Below are positions 10,270 to 17,869 of a stretch of 64,000 nucleotides of DNA, one piece after another; position 1 is the first letter of the stretch, and each line of letters opens with the position of its first letter. The notes under the pieces were generated by a model, which did not search any database, was not told where the DNA came from, and saw only the letters and a program-made list of their open reading frames with translations. Location of the stretch: the NCBI GenBank assembly GCA_016868455.1, contig VGGV01000009.1, positions 48,337 to 112,336 on the forward strand, read 5' to 3'. Origin of the DNA: Bacteroidota bacterium. GTDB taxonomy: Bacteria > Bacteroidota > Bacteroidia > Chitinophagales > Chitinophagaceae. The position numbers and the translations under genes are program-made.

Positions 10270-11544
10270 TCAGTAGTGACATTTCTGGCACTCCAGACCG
10301 CCGATATGTTCTACCGTTACACTATCCATTTTCCCGTTCTTTATATCATTATGAAACTTTTCATAAATACTGTAAAACTTGTTGCCTTTGCCGGCTGTAT
10401 AGTTAAAGTCAACTTTGGTCTGGCGGTGGCAGTTCACACACCAGCCCATGCTCAGTTCGCTTACCTGTTTTACTTCATCCATTGCGGTTATTTCGCCATG
10501 ACAGCTCTGGCACTGTACTTTACCGGTCCGCACATGCTGTGAATGGTTAAAGTATACATAATCGGGCAGGTTATGGATTTTTATCCATTCAATGGGTTTG
10601 GATTTGGAAGGGTTCCATACACTGGGGTTCTTGGGGTCAAACCCGGCATATTTATACAGCTTTTCTATCTCGGCTGTGCCATTGATCTCATCTCCGTTTT
10701 CATCATAAAGTTTGGGTCCTTTTTCATAAGTGCTGATAGCTTTATGGCAGTTCATGCACACATTTACAGAAGGGATAGCGGCATGCTTGCTGTCCCAGGC
10801 TGACCCGTGGCAGTATAAGCAGTTAATCTGGTTGATGCCGGCATGCACTTTATGCGAATAATAAATTGGTTGCTCCGGCTGATAATTTTTCTGACGGCCC
10901 AGGCCGATGGCGCCTTTGGTAACATAGTACCCGCCCACTACAAACAGGAGAATGGAAAACAGGGTGATGTATACTTTGTTTTTGTAAAAAGGAACCGGAT
11001 CGGGCCGCATGATGCCTTCCGCATCATCGCTCATCTTTTTCAGGTTGCTGTTAATCTGCATTAATATCAAAGCAATGATGGCGAGGATGAGCGAGATGAC
11101 GCCGAAGATAACAGCGTTTGGGTTGGATTTTTTATCCCCAGTTGCCGTATCACCCTCAGGTTTTTTTCCACCACCGGGGCCGGCTGCATATGTCTTATTA
11201 ATGTAATCCCAAATGGCATCTATTTCTGCATCTTTCAGATCCGGAAATGATAACATAACCGAGCCATATTTGGATTTTAGATCCGAATAGTATGGATCTG
11301 AGCTTGCCATACTTGCTGCATTTCTAATCCACTGGTAAGTTTTTTTTGTATCGCCCCCGTATTGATCTTTATCCAGGACCTCGCCCAATTTGGGGCCGGT
11401 CAGATCTTTGAACACATTGTGACAACTGGCGCACTTGCTCATAAACAGAGCCTTTCCATCCTGGGCCCAGATATTCACAACTGAAACAATAAAAAAAGAG
11501 ATAAGAAAGATTACACGCCGGCCTGTTGGTTTACAAGGAATCAT
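10270..11544 (-). CDS. actA: alternative complex III multiheme cytochrome ActA with fused N-terminal monoheme domain
   Basis: First gene of the operon, encoding a 424 residue cytochrome. A signal peptide (GRRVIFLISFFIVSVVNIWAQ region) leads into a class I cytochrome c domain with CASCH near residue 40. Two membrane segments follow (about 148 and 198), then a five-heme c3-like domain with CLYCH, CMNCH, CQSCH, CVNCH and CQKCH, the last ending two residues before the stop. That makes six heme sites, matching Bacteroidota ActA homologues in which a monoheme domain is fused to the pentaheme. The frame is open up to 11625, but the ATG at 11544 gives a clean signal peptide and lies downstream of a TAnnTTTG box. 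Confidence 0.93.
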   Translation of the reverse strand: MIPCKPTGRRVIFLISFFIVSVVNIWAQDGKALFMSKCASCHNVFKDLTGPKLGEVLDKDQYGGDTKKTYQWIRNAASMASSDPYYSDLKSKYGSVMLSFPDLKDAEIDAIWDYINKTYAAGPGGGKKPEGDTATGDKKSNPNAVIFGVISLILAIIALILMQINSNLKKMSDDAEGIMRPDPVPFYKNKVYITLFSILLFVVGGYYVTKGAIGLGRQKNYQPEQPIYYSHKVHAGINQINCLYCHGSAWDSKHAAIPSVNVCMNCHKAISTYEKGPKLYDENGDEINGTAEIEKLYKYAGFDPKNPSVWNPSKSKPIEWIKIHNLPDYVYFNHSQHVRTGKVQCQSCHGEITAMDEVKQVSELSMGWCVNCHRQTKVDFNYTAGKGNKFYSIYEKFHNDIKNGKMDSVTVEHIGGLECQKCHY

Positions 11545-11592
11545 AGCAGAAGTTGATTCAAAAAATTGTGGATAAAATCCGTTAACCAGCCG

Positions 11593-11600
11593 CAAAAGTA
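11593..11600 (-). promoter_or_regulatory. possible -7 promoter box for the actA operon
   Basis: On the minus strand this reads TACTTTTG, an exact match to the Bacteroidota -7 consensus TAnnTTTG, about 50 nt upstream of the chosen actA start. No TTG was found at the usual -33 spacing, so the call is tentative. If right, transcription would begin inside the longer reading frame and exclude the upstream start at 11625. Confidence 0.35.
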
Positions 11601-11837
11601 AGTCAGGAACAGTATAAAAATTCATCTGGTTTAACTTTTTTTGGATCCGCTACCAGCCTGCATTTCAGCGGATTTGCACGGGCTCTTTGCAAGGCAGGAA
11701 ATCTCTTTGTCACAAATCGGTAATACCTGTAAAAAACTTTAGCGAAGCTTTCAATAAATACTTTTTCTGCATTTTTTTCCCGCACTTTTGCAGCCATCTG
11801 CGGTGCCCGGTTTAAAATAGTAACATCCTCTCAGCCG

Positions 11838-12152
11838 ATGTTTGAACGTCTTCAAAAAAAATGGAAAGTAAACAGCCTGCAACTGGCGCTGATCCTCTGC
11901 ACATTCGCCATCGGCGGCAGCCTTACTGGTTTTGCAGGCAAAAAAATCATGAACGTCCTGCCGGTGCAGCAGGACTGGCTTTGGGCCATCATTTACATTT
12001 TGCTGATAACAATTTTGTGGCCAATGGTAGTAATGCTGGTGAGCATACCTTTCGGGCAGTTCTCGTTTTTTAAAAAATACATCCGCAAAATTGGTGTGAA
12101 GGTGGGAGTGGTGAAGCCTGAGGCCGGAAGCCGGAAGTCAGAAGAGTCTTAG
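11838..12152 (+). CDS. small two-helix membrane protein (DUF6787-like)
   Basis: A 104 residue protein with two hydrophobic segments (about 18-38 and 46-72), a positively charged start (MFERLQKKWK) and a basic tail. It resembles small Bacteroidota membrane proteins grouped as DUF6787; no function is known. It is divergent from the actA operon, 293 bp away. The last dozen residues (PEAGSRKSEES) come from a purine-rich GGAAGYC-type repeat related to the one at the 3' end of the fatty acid hydroxylase gene near 48860, so the native C-terminus may once have been shorter. Confidence 0.7.
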   Translation: MFERLQKKWKVNSLQLALILCTFAIGGSLTGFAGKKIMNVLPVQQDWLWAIIYILLITILWPMVVMLVSIPFGQFSFFKKYIRKIGVKVGVVKPEAGSRKSEES

Positions 12153-12200
12153 TATGCGAAATCATATTGGTCAAAAAGTCATAATAAGTCATTCGTAACT

Positions 12201-13103
12201 TTATTTCATACGCTTCAGTTCTGCTTCTGCAGCAATATAACCAAAGGAGCTCCATTGGTTTCCGTTAAGTATCTGCTTAAATACTTTTTTTGCTTCTTCC
12301 GGTTTCTTATTGCTGAGCAGGTACAGGCCGGCTCCAAAACCAAAAGAAGCGCTGCTCAGGTCTTTTTTATCCGGCAGGTACTGCATTGCTTTTTCACCAG
12401 GAATATTTTGTTTGTACAGCATCAGGATTTCATGATAATCCTTATTCTCCACCAGCTCCATATCCGCGGAAATAGTCGTCAGCAGGTCATCGGCTTCTTT
12501 TAACCTGTTCAGTTTTCGAAGGGTTATGTACAGCCAGTTGGCTGTTGCCACATACATATCGTTATTGGTTGATACTGCAAGACATTCCCGGTATGCCTTC
12601 AGCGCCTTTTTAAACCCGCCTTTTACAAAATAAGCCAGCCCCAGGTGATACCAGATATTGGATTGAAGAGTGCTTGTGGGAATATTTTTTGCATTGGGCA
12701 ATCCGTCCGGTTCGGTTTCATCCTGTTTCCCGTTTGTCAGTTTCCCTGCTTTTTTAAAATCAGCTATGGCGGCATCAAAGCATCGCAGGGTAATGTAGCG
12801 GTGTCCACGGTGACGGTACATACGGGCATCGGCGGGATGAAGTGAAATACCCCTGCTGAAAATTTCAATTGCTTTATCGTATTGCCCAAGATATGCTTTC
12901 CGTCTGCCCAGCCAGATGATATTATCAGCATTCGCACTGTCATTCCGGTAATTATTTTCCGCTTCGGCAAGTTTTGCTTCGTGATTTTTACGGGTCGCTT
13001 CACTTAATTCGGGCCGGGGAAAAGCTTTTCCCAATAAACAGTTTTGTTGTGCCGCCGAAGAAAGCGAAAATAAAAGTGTTCCGGTAATAAAATAAAAAAG
13101 CAT
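12201..13103 (-). CDS. secreted tetratricopeptide-repeat protein
   Basis: A 300 residue protein with a signal peptide (FYFITGTLLFSLSSAAQQ) and TPR-type helical repeats from about residue 60 to the end, for example IIWLGRRKAYLGQYDKAIEI, MYRHRGHRYITLRCFDAAI and IWYHLGLAYFVKGGFKKAL. TPR arrays serve as protein-binding scaffolds; the partner cannot be told from here. The gene is transcribed away from purN and the two starts are only about 40 bp apart, so they share a divergent promoter region. It converges with the small membrane protein gene ending at 12152. Confidence 0.8.
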   Translation of the reverse strand: MLFYFITGTLLFSLSSAAQQNCLLGKAFPRPELSEATRKNHEAKLAEAENNYRNDSANADNIIWLGRRKAYLGQYDKAIEIFSRGISLHPADARMYRHRGHRYITLRCFDAAIADFKKAGKLTNGKQDETEPDGLPNAKNIPTSTLQSNIWYHLGLAYFVKGGFKKALKAYRECLAVSTNNDMYVATANWLYITLRKLNRLKEADDLLTTISADMELVENKDYHEILMLYKQNIPGEKAMQYLPDKKDLSSASFGFGAGLYLLSNKKPEEAKKVFKQILNGNQWSSFGYIAAEAELKRMK

Positions 13104-13140
13104 GGCGAAAAGTTACAACTTTGCTGCTTCAGAAATCAAA

Positions 13141-13725
13141 ATGAAGAAAATCGCCATATTCGCTTCCGGTGCGGGGTCAAATGCAAAAAACATTATCCTC
13201 ACCCTTAACACCTCTCCACTGCGTGGAGCGGGTAGAAGCGGTGAGGTTACCCTTATTGTGTGCAATAAACCAGGCGCCGGTGTTTTAAAAATTGCAGAAG
13301 AAAATAAAATACCAGCACTGCTGATTGAAAAAGAAAAATTTTTCCGGGGAAATGCTTATGTGGATGAACTGAAAGCAGCCGGTATTGATTTTATTGTGCT
13401 GGCCGGTTTTCTCTGGAAGGTGCCGCCCGCTTTAATTAAGGCTTACCCTCAAAAAATCATCAACATTCATCCCGCCTTATTGCCAAAATACGGCGGCAAG
13501 GGCATGTACGGCCATCATGTGCACCAGGCGGTGATTGACAACAGGGAAAAAGAAAGTGGCATCACCATTCACTTCGTTGATGAACTGTACGACCATGGCA
13601 AAATTATCTTCCAGGCCACCTGTCCCGTGCTTGAAAATGATACTGCCGGCTCGCTGGCGCAGCGGGTTCATACATTGGAACATGAATATTATCCTAAAGT
13701 GATTGAGGAATTGGTTATTGGTTAA
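13141..13725 (+). CDS. purN: phosphoribosylglycinamide formyltransferase
   Basis: Transfers a formyl group from 10-formyltetrahydrofolate to GAR in purine synthesis. The 194 residue product has the N-terminal ASGAGSNAKNI nucleotide loop, the catalytic NIHPALLPKYGG with its histidine, and the folate-site VDELYDHG with the catalytic Asp. The ATG at 13141 is preferred; the frame opens at 13102, but that start would add 13 residues before the conserved MKKIAIFASG beginning. Residues about 20-36 (SPLRGAGRSGEV) are encoded by a nested palindrome and make this loop roughly six residues longer than in the E. coli enzyme. The final codons run into an AATTGGTT-type repeat. Confidence 0.93.
   Translation: MKKIAIFASGAGSNAKNIILTLNTSPLRGAGRSGEVTLIVCNKPGAGVLKIAEENKIPALLIEKEKFFRGNAYVDELKAAGIDFIVLAGFLWKVPPALIKAYPQKIINIHPALLPKYGGKGMYGHHVHQAVIDNREKESGITIHFVDELYDHGKIIFQATCPVLENDTAGSLAQRVHTLEHEYYPKVIEELVIG
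13197..13246. repeat. nested palindrome inside purN
   Basis: Outer arms CCTCACC (13197-13203) and GGTGAGG (13240-13246) enclose a perfect inner hairpin CTCCAC-TGC-GTGGAG (13214-13228). The reading frame of purN passes straight through it and gains a short Gly/Arg/Ser-rich loop. It looks like an intergenic-type repeat captured by a gene. Confidence 0.6.
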
Positions 13726-13797
13726 CTAAGGGATTAAGTTTTTGGATGATACTTCCTCCAATCACCAATTAACCAAACCCCCAATTAACCTCCCATT
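13708..13797. repeat. dispersed CCAATTAACC-type repeat, inverted arms
   Basis: The 3' end of purN and the following spacer carry TTGGTTATTGGTTAAC followed by two copies of CCAATTAACC in opposite orientation, so the region can fold back on itself. The same repeat family occurs as a tandem array at 61741-61855 and as single copies near 61285 and 63140. Confidence 0.55.
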
Positions 13798-13828
13798 TGC
13801 ATTTTCTTTTGTTACTTGCCTGCCTTAG

Positions 13829-14584
13829 TTGATATACCAAAGCACCATATGGATCATCATCACTCTTTTAATGGCGATAACCGCCAACGGACAGCTGTAT
13901 AAAATAAGAGGAGCCGTTTACGACAGCAGCTGCAACTATCCGCTTGAGGCAGTGAGTGTGCTCAGCACATCCGGTAAAGGCACTTCCACCAACGCCGAGG
14001 GAAAATATGAAATAGAGGTGAGTGAAAAAGATTCCATCTGGTTCAGCTACCTGGGCAAACCTACCATCAAATTTCCTGTAGCCACCATTCAAAACACACA
14101 GCAGTTTGATATTTCACTGCACATTAATATCCCCACGCTTAAAGAAGTGAAAATAAGACCGCGGAACTACCGGCAGGACTCCATTCAGAACCGGGAAGAC
14201 TACGCCAAAATTTTCAACTACCAGAAGCCGAAACTGAAAGTGGCGCCAGCCCAATATGGCGCCGGTGTGGGCTTCGACCTGCAGGAGATCATCAATATGT
14301 TCCGCTTTAAAAGAAACAGGAGCATGGCAGGTTTTCAAAAACGGCTCCTGCAGCAGGAAGAGGATAAATTTATTGACTACCGGTTTAGCAAGGGGCTGGT
14401 GCGCCGGCTTACTTTGCTTACCGGCAATGAACTCGACAGCTTTATGCGGCACTACCGCCCATCTTACACTTTTACTAAGTTTGCCAGCGACTATGATTTT
14501 CAGCTTTACATCAAAAAGGCCTTTGTACGTTTTCAGAACGGGCTTCCGCCGCTTCCTTTTCTGAAAGAAGAGGAGGAAGAATAG
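13829..14584 (+). CDS. secreted protein with CarboxypepD_reg-like domain
   Basis: A 251 residue secreted or surface protein. The frame is closed by a TAG directly before the TTG at 13829, which is taken as start because it gives a full signal peptide (IWIIITLLMAITANGQ). Residues about 25-110 form a carboxypeptidase-regulatory-like beta sandwich (IRGAVYDSSCNYPLEAVSVL, GTSTNAEGKYEI, FSYLGKP), the fold found at the N-terminus of many TonB-dependent receptors, but no barrel follows. The C-terminal half is basic and helical with an acidic end (EEEEE). The family is common and uncharacterised in Bacteroidota. Confidence 0.75.
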   Translation: MIYQSTIWIIITLLMAITANGQLYKIRGAVYDSSCNYPLEAVSVLSTSGKGTSTNAEGKYEIEVSEKDSIWFSYLGKPTIKFPVATIQNTQQFDISLHINIPTLKEVKIRPRNYRQDSIQNREDYAKIFNYQKPKLKVAPAQYGAGVGFDLQEIINMFRFKRNRSMAGFQKRLLQQEEDKFIDYRFSKGLVRRLTLLTGNELDSFMRHYRPSYTFTKFASDYDFQLYIKKAFVRFQNGLPPLPFLKEEEEE

Positions 14585-14627
14585 CTGGTAGTGTATCCGT
14601 TTCGAAATTTGTTGCCCTAATGTTTAA

Positions 14628-14708
14628 TTTCACGCAAAGACGCAAAGAAAATAAGCCGCTTAGAATAAATCCTTTGCGCCTTTGCCTGCTTAGCGTCTTT
14701 GCGTGAAA
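14628..14708. repeat. inverted arrays of an ACGCAAAG octamer
   Basis: The left arm (14628-14647) is TTTCACGCAAAGACGCAAAG; the right arm (14672-14708) holds the same octamer units reversed, ending TCTTTGCGTGAAA. Together they form a long hairpin in the spacer between two genes. The same octamers bracket the GxxExxY gene at 46578-47039. Besides this repeat, the 249-bp spacer shows nothing else recognisable. Confidence 0.7.
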
Positions 14709-14833
14709 AAAATTCAAACTGAGGCACTACCGAATAGATTTCTCGCTTCGTCAATTCAAAAAAGAAAACTAATTTCCCTGTTCTGCGCACCCTCAGAAAC
14801 AAATTTTTCAATCATTTATTTAAACCCCCTGCA

Positions 14834-16402
14834 ATGAAGAAAATTTTTTCTGTTTTTGCCTCCCTCCTGCTGCTGCTGCCTGCTTTTTCTCAAAATGATA
14901 TTCCTCCTTCATTTTTAAAAGACAGCCTTGACAGCTACATTACCAATGCCATCAAAGAATGGCAAATACCCGGCGTGGCCGTTTGCGTTGTCAAAGATGG
15001 AAAAGTGGTGGTGATGAAGGGCTATGGCGTAAAAGAAACGGGGACAGATGACCGGGTGGATGAGAATACTTTGTTCATGATTGGCAGTAATACCAAAGCA
15101 TTTACCGCCACAGCCCTTGCGATGCTCGAAACAGAAAACCTGCCTGCCGGCCTGTCTGCCGACAAGGCAGGCAAAACAGAAAAATTTTCGCTAGATGACA
15201 GGGTACAGAAATGGCTGCCCGGTTTTAAGCTCTATGACCCCTGGGTGGCCAACGAAGCAAACATCCGGGATTTATTATGCCACCGGCTTGGTTTTGAAAC
15301 TTTCCAGGGGGATTTTATGTTTTTCGATTCCGACCTTACTGCACAGCAGGTGTTTGAAAAGTTTGCGCAAGTAAAACCGCTTTACAGTTTCCGCAGCAAA
15401 TGGGGTTATACTAATGCAGCCTTTGGCGTGGCCGGTGAGGTAGTCAGCAACGTTTCCGGCAAAACATGGGCGGAATTTATCACGGAGAAAATTTTCCTGC
15501 CGCTGGGTATGAACAACAGCCTGGCATTGTCAAAAGACATTAAGACGGCAACCAATAAAGCAACGGCACATACTGTTGTGATGGGTGAGCTGCGGAAAAT
15601 ACCTTATGGCAATATTGACAACATATCGCCGGCAGGCAGCATTTCCTCTTCGGTAAATGATATGAGCAAATGGGTGCTGATGCTGCTGAACAATGGCAAA
15701 CAGGAAGGCAAACAGGTGATCCCGGCCGCTGCACTAAGACAAACCTGGCTGCCGCATTCTATATTGGGTAATGGCGGCGCCATGTTCAACCGGGGACATT
15801 TCTCCCTCTATGGTCTTGGCTGGATGCTTGAAGAGTATGAAGGCAGAAAAATCATCAGCCACACCGGCGGTGTAAACGGTTTTGTAACCAGTGTAACCCT
15901 GGTGCCCGAAGAACATCTCGGCATCATAGTGCTTACCAATACGGATGCCAACAGTTTTTACGAAGCCCTGAAACTTGAGCTGAGGGATGCGTACCTGGGT
16001 CTTCCCTACCGCAATTATCAAAAAGTGGCGTTGGGCATGCACAAGGCTGATGAAGCAGCAAAAGAAAAACAGTATAAGTCTGCCCGGGATACGGTCGCCA
16101 TGAATCTCAAAACCAGTTTGCCGCTTACAGCCTATGCAGGGGAATATATGCATAATGTGTACGGCAAAATGAATATCAAAATGGAAGAAGGAAAACTCAT
16201 CATGCGGTTTGAACATCACAAAGGCCGCTATGGCACACTGGAACCGCTGGGCGGCAACCGCTTTTTCTGTACATACAGCGATCCGCTTTACGGAATGAAA
16301 AAACTGGAGTTCACAACTGCAGGCAATAAAGTAAAATCAATAGCGGTAAGGGTGGCCGACTTTGTGGAGTTCACGCCCTATGAATTTGTAAAAATAAAAT
16401 AA
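14834..16402 (+). CDS. serine hydrolase (class C beta-lactamase fold) with C-terminal DUF3471-like domain
   Basis: A 522 residue exported enzyme of the beta-lactamase/D-aminopeptidase family. The signal peptide ends about LLPAFSQ. Catalytic motifs are S-N-T-K (Ser85, Lys88), Y-T-N (Tyr192) and HTGGVNG near residue 340. Residues about 425-522 form a beta-rich domain (AGEYMHNVYGKMNIKM) like DUF3471. It probably acts on a D-amino-acid or peptidoglycan-type substrate in the periplasm. A palindrome-encoded insert (PAGLSADKAGK, residues about 103-113) lengthens the loop just before LDDRVQKWLPGF. One base separates it from the dipeptidase gene, so they form an operon. Confidence 0.88.
   Translation: MKKIFSVFASLLLLLPAFSQNDIPPSFLKDSLDSYITNAIKEWQIPGVAVCVVKDGKVVVMKGYGVKETGTDDRVDENTLFMIGSNTKAFTATALAMLETENLPAGLSADKAGKTEKFSLDDRVQKWLPGFKLYDPWVANEANIRDLLCHRLGFETFQGDFMFFDSDLTAQQVFEKFAQVKPLYSFRSKWGYTNAAFGVAGEVVSNVSGKTWAEFITEKIFLPLGMNNSLALSKDIKTATNKATAHTVVMGELRKIPYGNIDNISPAGSISSSVNDMSKWVLMLLNNGKQEGKQVIPAAALRQTWLPHSILGNGGAMFNRGHFSLYGLGWMLEEYEGRKIISHTGGVNGFVTSVTLVPEEHLGIIVLTNTDANSFYEALKLELRDAYLGLPYRNYQKVALGMHKADEAAKEKQYKSARDTVAMNLKTSLPLTAYAGEYMHNVYGKMNIKMEEGKLIMRFEHHKGRYGTLEPLGGNRFFCTYSDPLYGMKKLEFTTAGNKVKSIAVRVADFVEFTPYEFVKIK
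15142..15172. repeat. palindrome inside the serine hydrolase gene
   Basis: Arms GCCTGCC (15142-15148) and GGCAGGC (15166-15172) flank an inner TGTC-TGCC-GACA hairpin. Related GCCTG-CCGGA-CAGGC palindromes lie in the pseudogene remnant near 17720. The coding frame is kept and about 11 residues are added. Confidence 0.6.
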
Positions 16403-16403
16403 C

Positions 16404-17588
16404 ATGATTGCAAAACCGGTTTTTCTGCTTTCAGTTTTTCTGCTCTTTATCCAAACAAACAGTGCAGCGCAGCAAAGCCGGAAATGGCATTTCAAATCCG
16501 TCTTGATTGATACGCACAATGACATCCCCTCCACTGCCATTCAGGAAAAAGTAAGTTTTGACCAGCCCTTGAAAAACAAAACTCATTCTGATCTTCAAAG
16601 AATGTTTGAAGGCGGCGTGGATGCTCAATTTTTTTCCATCTGGTGCGACGGGTTAAAAGAAAATCCTTATGCATGGGCCAACCGAGAAATAGACACCGTA
16701 CTGGCATGGACCAACCGGAACCCCGATAAGATGATGCGGGCATTTACAACTGCTGATATTATGAAAGCGGTCAAACAAAAAAAACTGGCCGTGCTTTTTG
16801 GTGTGGAAGGCGGCCATATGATAGAAAACGATCTGGGCAAACTGGAAGCATTGTACAAAAGAGGGGTTCGGTATATGACCATTACATGGAACAACTCAAC
16901 ACCATGGGCCACTTCAGCACTGGATGAAGAAACCAAAAAAGATTCGCTGAAGCACAATGGGCTTACAGAATTTGGAAAATCCGTTATTCGTAAAATGAAT
17001 GATTGGGGTATGATGGTGGATCTCTCCCATGCTGGCGAGCAAACGTTTTATGATGCAATAGCTACAACAATAAAACCCGTTTTAGTTTCTCATAGCTGTG
17101 TTTATACGCTTTGTCCTCACAGAAGAAATTTAAAAGATGAACAGATAAAAGCCATTGCAAAAAACGGAGGCGTTATACATCTGAATTTTTACAGTGGATT
17201 TTTGGATTCTGCATTTGAAGCCAGAAGTGATGCATTTACAGCAAGGCATAAAACCGAAATGGATTCGCTGCTGAAAATTAACCCTGAACCTTATTTTATG
17301 CAGGTGTATCTTTTTAATAAATATCCGGATGAAGTAAAAGCCCTTCGGCCCCCGATGAGTTTACTGCTTGACCACCTGGATTTTATAGTAAAAATGGTGG
17401 GAGTAGATTATGTGGGCATGGGCAGTGACTTTGACGGCGTGAATTCATTACCGGAGGGGCTGAATGGTGTGGAAGATTTTCCAAAGATCACCGAAGAGTT
17501 GGTGAAAAGAGGATATAGCAAAAAAGATATCCGCAAAATATTAGGTGGCAATCTGTTAAGGTTATTTAAAGCAAATGAAGCTAAGTAA
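16404..17588 (+). CDS. membrane dipeptidase, M19 family
   Basis: A zinc dipeptidase of the renal dipeptidase family, 394 residues, exported (signal FLLSVFLLFIQTNSAAQQ). The metal-site motifs are visible: LIDTHNDIP (HxD), FGVEGGH, VDLSHAGE, VLVSHSCVY and GMGSDFDGV. Members cleave dipeptides, often with a D-residue at the C-terminal position. The start lies one base after the stop of the serine hydrolase, which implies co-transcription and a joint role in peptide or peptidoglycan-fragment breakdown. Confidence 0.93.
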   Translation: MIAKPVFLLSVFLLFIQTNSAAQQSRKWHFKSVLIDTHNDIPSTAIQEKVSFDQPLKNKTHSDLQRMFEGGVDAQFFSIWCDGLKENPYAWANREIDTVLAWTNRNPDKMMRAFTTADIMKAVKQKKLAVLFGVEGGHMIENDLGKLEALYKRGVRYMTITWNNSTPWATSALDEETKKDSLKHNGLTEFGKSVIRKMNDWGMMVDLSHAGEQTFYDAIATTIKPVLVSHSCVYTLCPHRRNLKDEQIKAIAKNGGVIHLNFYSGFLDSAFEARSDAFTARHKTEMDSLLKINPEPYFMQVYLFNKYPDEVKALRPPMSLLLDHLDFIVKMVGVDYVGMGSDFDGVNSLPEGLNGVEDFPKITEELVKRGYSKKDIRKILGGNLLRLFKANEAK

Positions 17589-17590
17589 CC

Positions 17591-17675
17591 CATTATTTTG
17601 ATGTTGAATGATAAATTTTGAATTGTTGGTTACCATCACTCATTTAACATTCAACATTTAAAATTCAAAATAATG
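17591..17675. terminator. long imperfect inverted repeat after the dipeptidase gene
   Basis: CATTATTTTGA (17591-17601) pairs with TCAAAATAATG (17665-17675), and ATGTTGAATG (17601-17610) with CATTCAACAT (17648-17657). It starts a few bases after the dipeptidase stop and may act as a terminator, although no clean T-tract follows; it may equally be a dispersed repeat. Confidence 0.45.
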
Positions 17676-17680
17676 AGATA

Positions 17681-17810
17681 GGGAAGTACATCACCACTCT
17701 CATACTTCAAGAAAAAAATGCCGGCCTGCCGGACAGGCGGGGACCCACTATTTCTGGTCCTGCCCAGGCGGGATCATGTTGTTCCAGGCTGTATTCCGTG
17801 GATTTTTGTA
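17681..17810 (+). pseudogene. decayed 5' remnant of the MEVHAH-type membrane protein, with palindrome insertions
   Basis: About 100 bp align by eye with the start of the intact gene at 19002: GGAAGTACAT, then CTTCAAGAAAAAAATG against CCCGAAAAAAATGG, GGACCCACTATTTCTGG and TCATGTTGTTCC, then GGATTTTTG. Two short palindromic blocks interrupt the match, one reading GCCTG-CCGGA-CAGGC near 17725 and one CCTGCCCAGG near 17760. The start codon is GGG instead of ATG and an in-frame TAG follows. It is a dead copy that collected repeat insertions. Confidence 0.75.
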
Positions 17811-17839
17811 GTATTTTATACTGAAACGAAAAATATATC

Positions 17840-17859
17840 GTTATATTTACGGATATAAC
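17840..17859 (+). promoter_or_regulatory. operator-like perfect inverted repeat upstream of the ATPase gene
   Basis: GTTATAT-TTACGG-ATATAAC has perfect 7-bp arms and a 6-bp spacer. Its right arm ends 10 bp before the ATG at 17870, in an AT-rich stretch that must contain the promoter. The position suits a dimeric repressor site or an mRNA hairpin over the start; which protein would bind is unknown. Confidence 0.45.
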
Positions 17860-17869
17860 AGAAAATATT

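Noticed and set aside
11603..11797. 64-codon minus-strand ORF upstream of actA
   Set aside because: No signal, domain or start context; it overlaps the predicted actA promoter and upstream frame, so it is probably chance.
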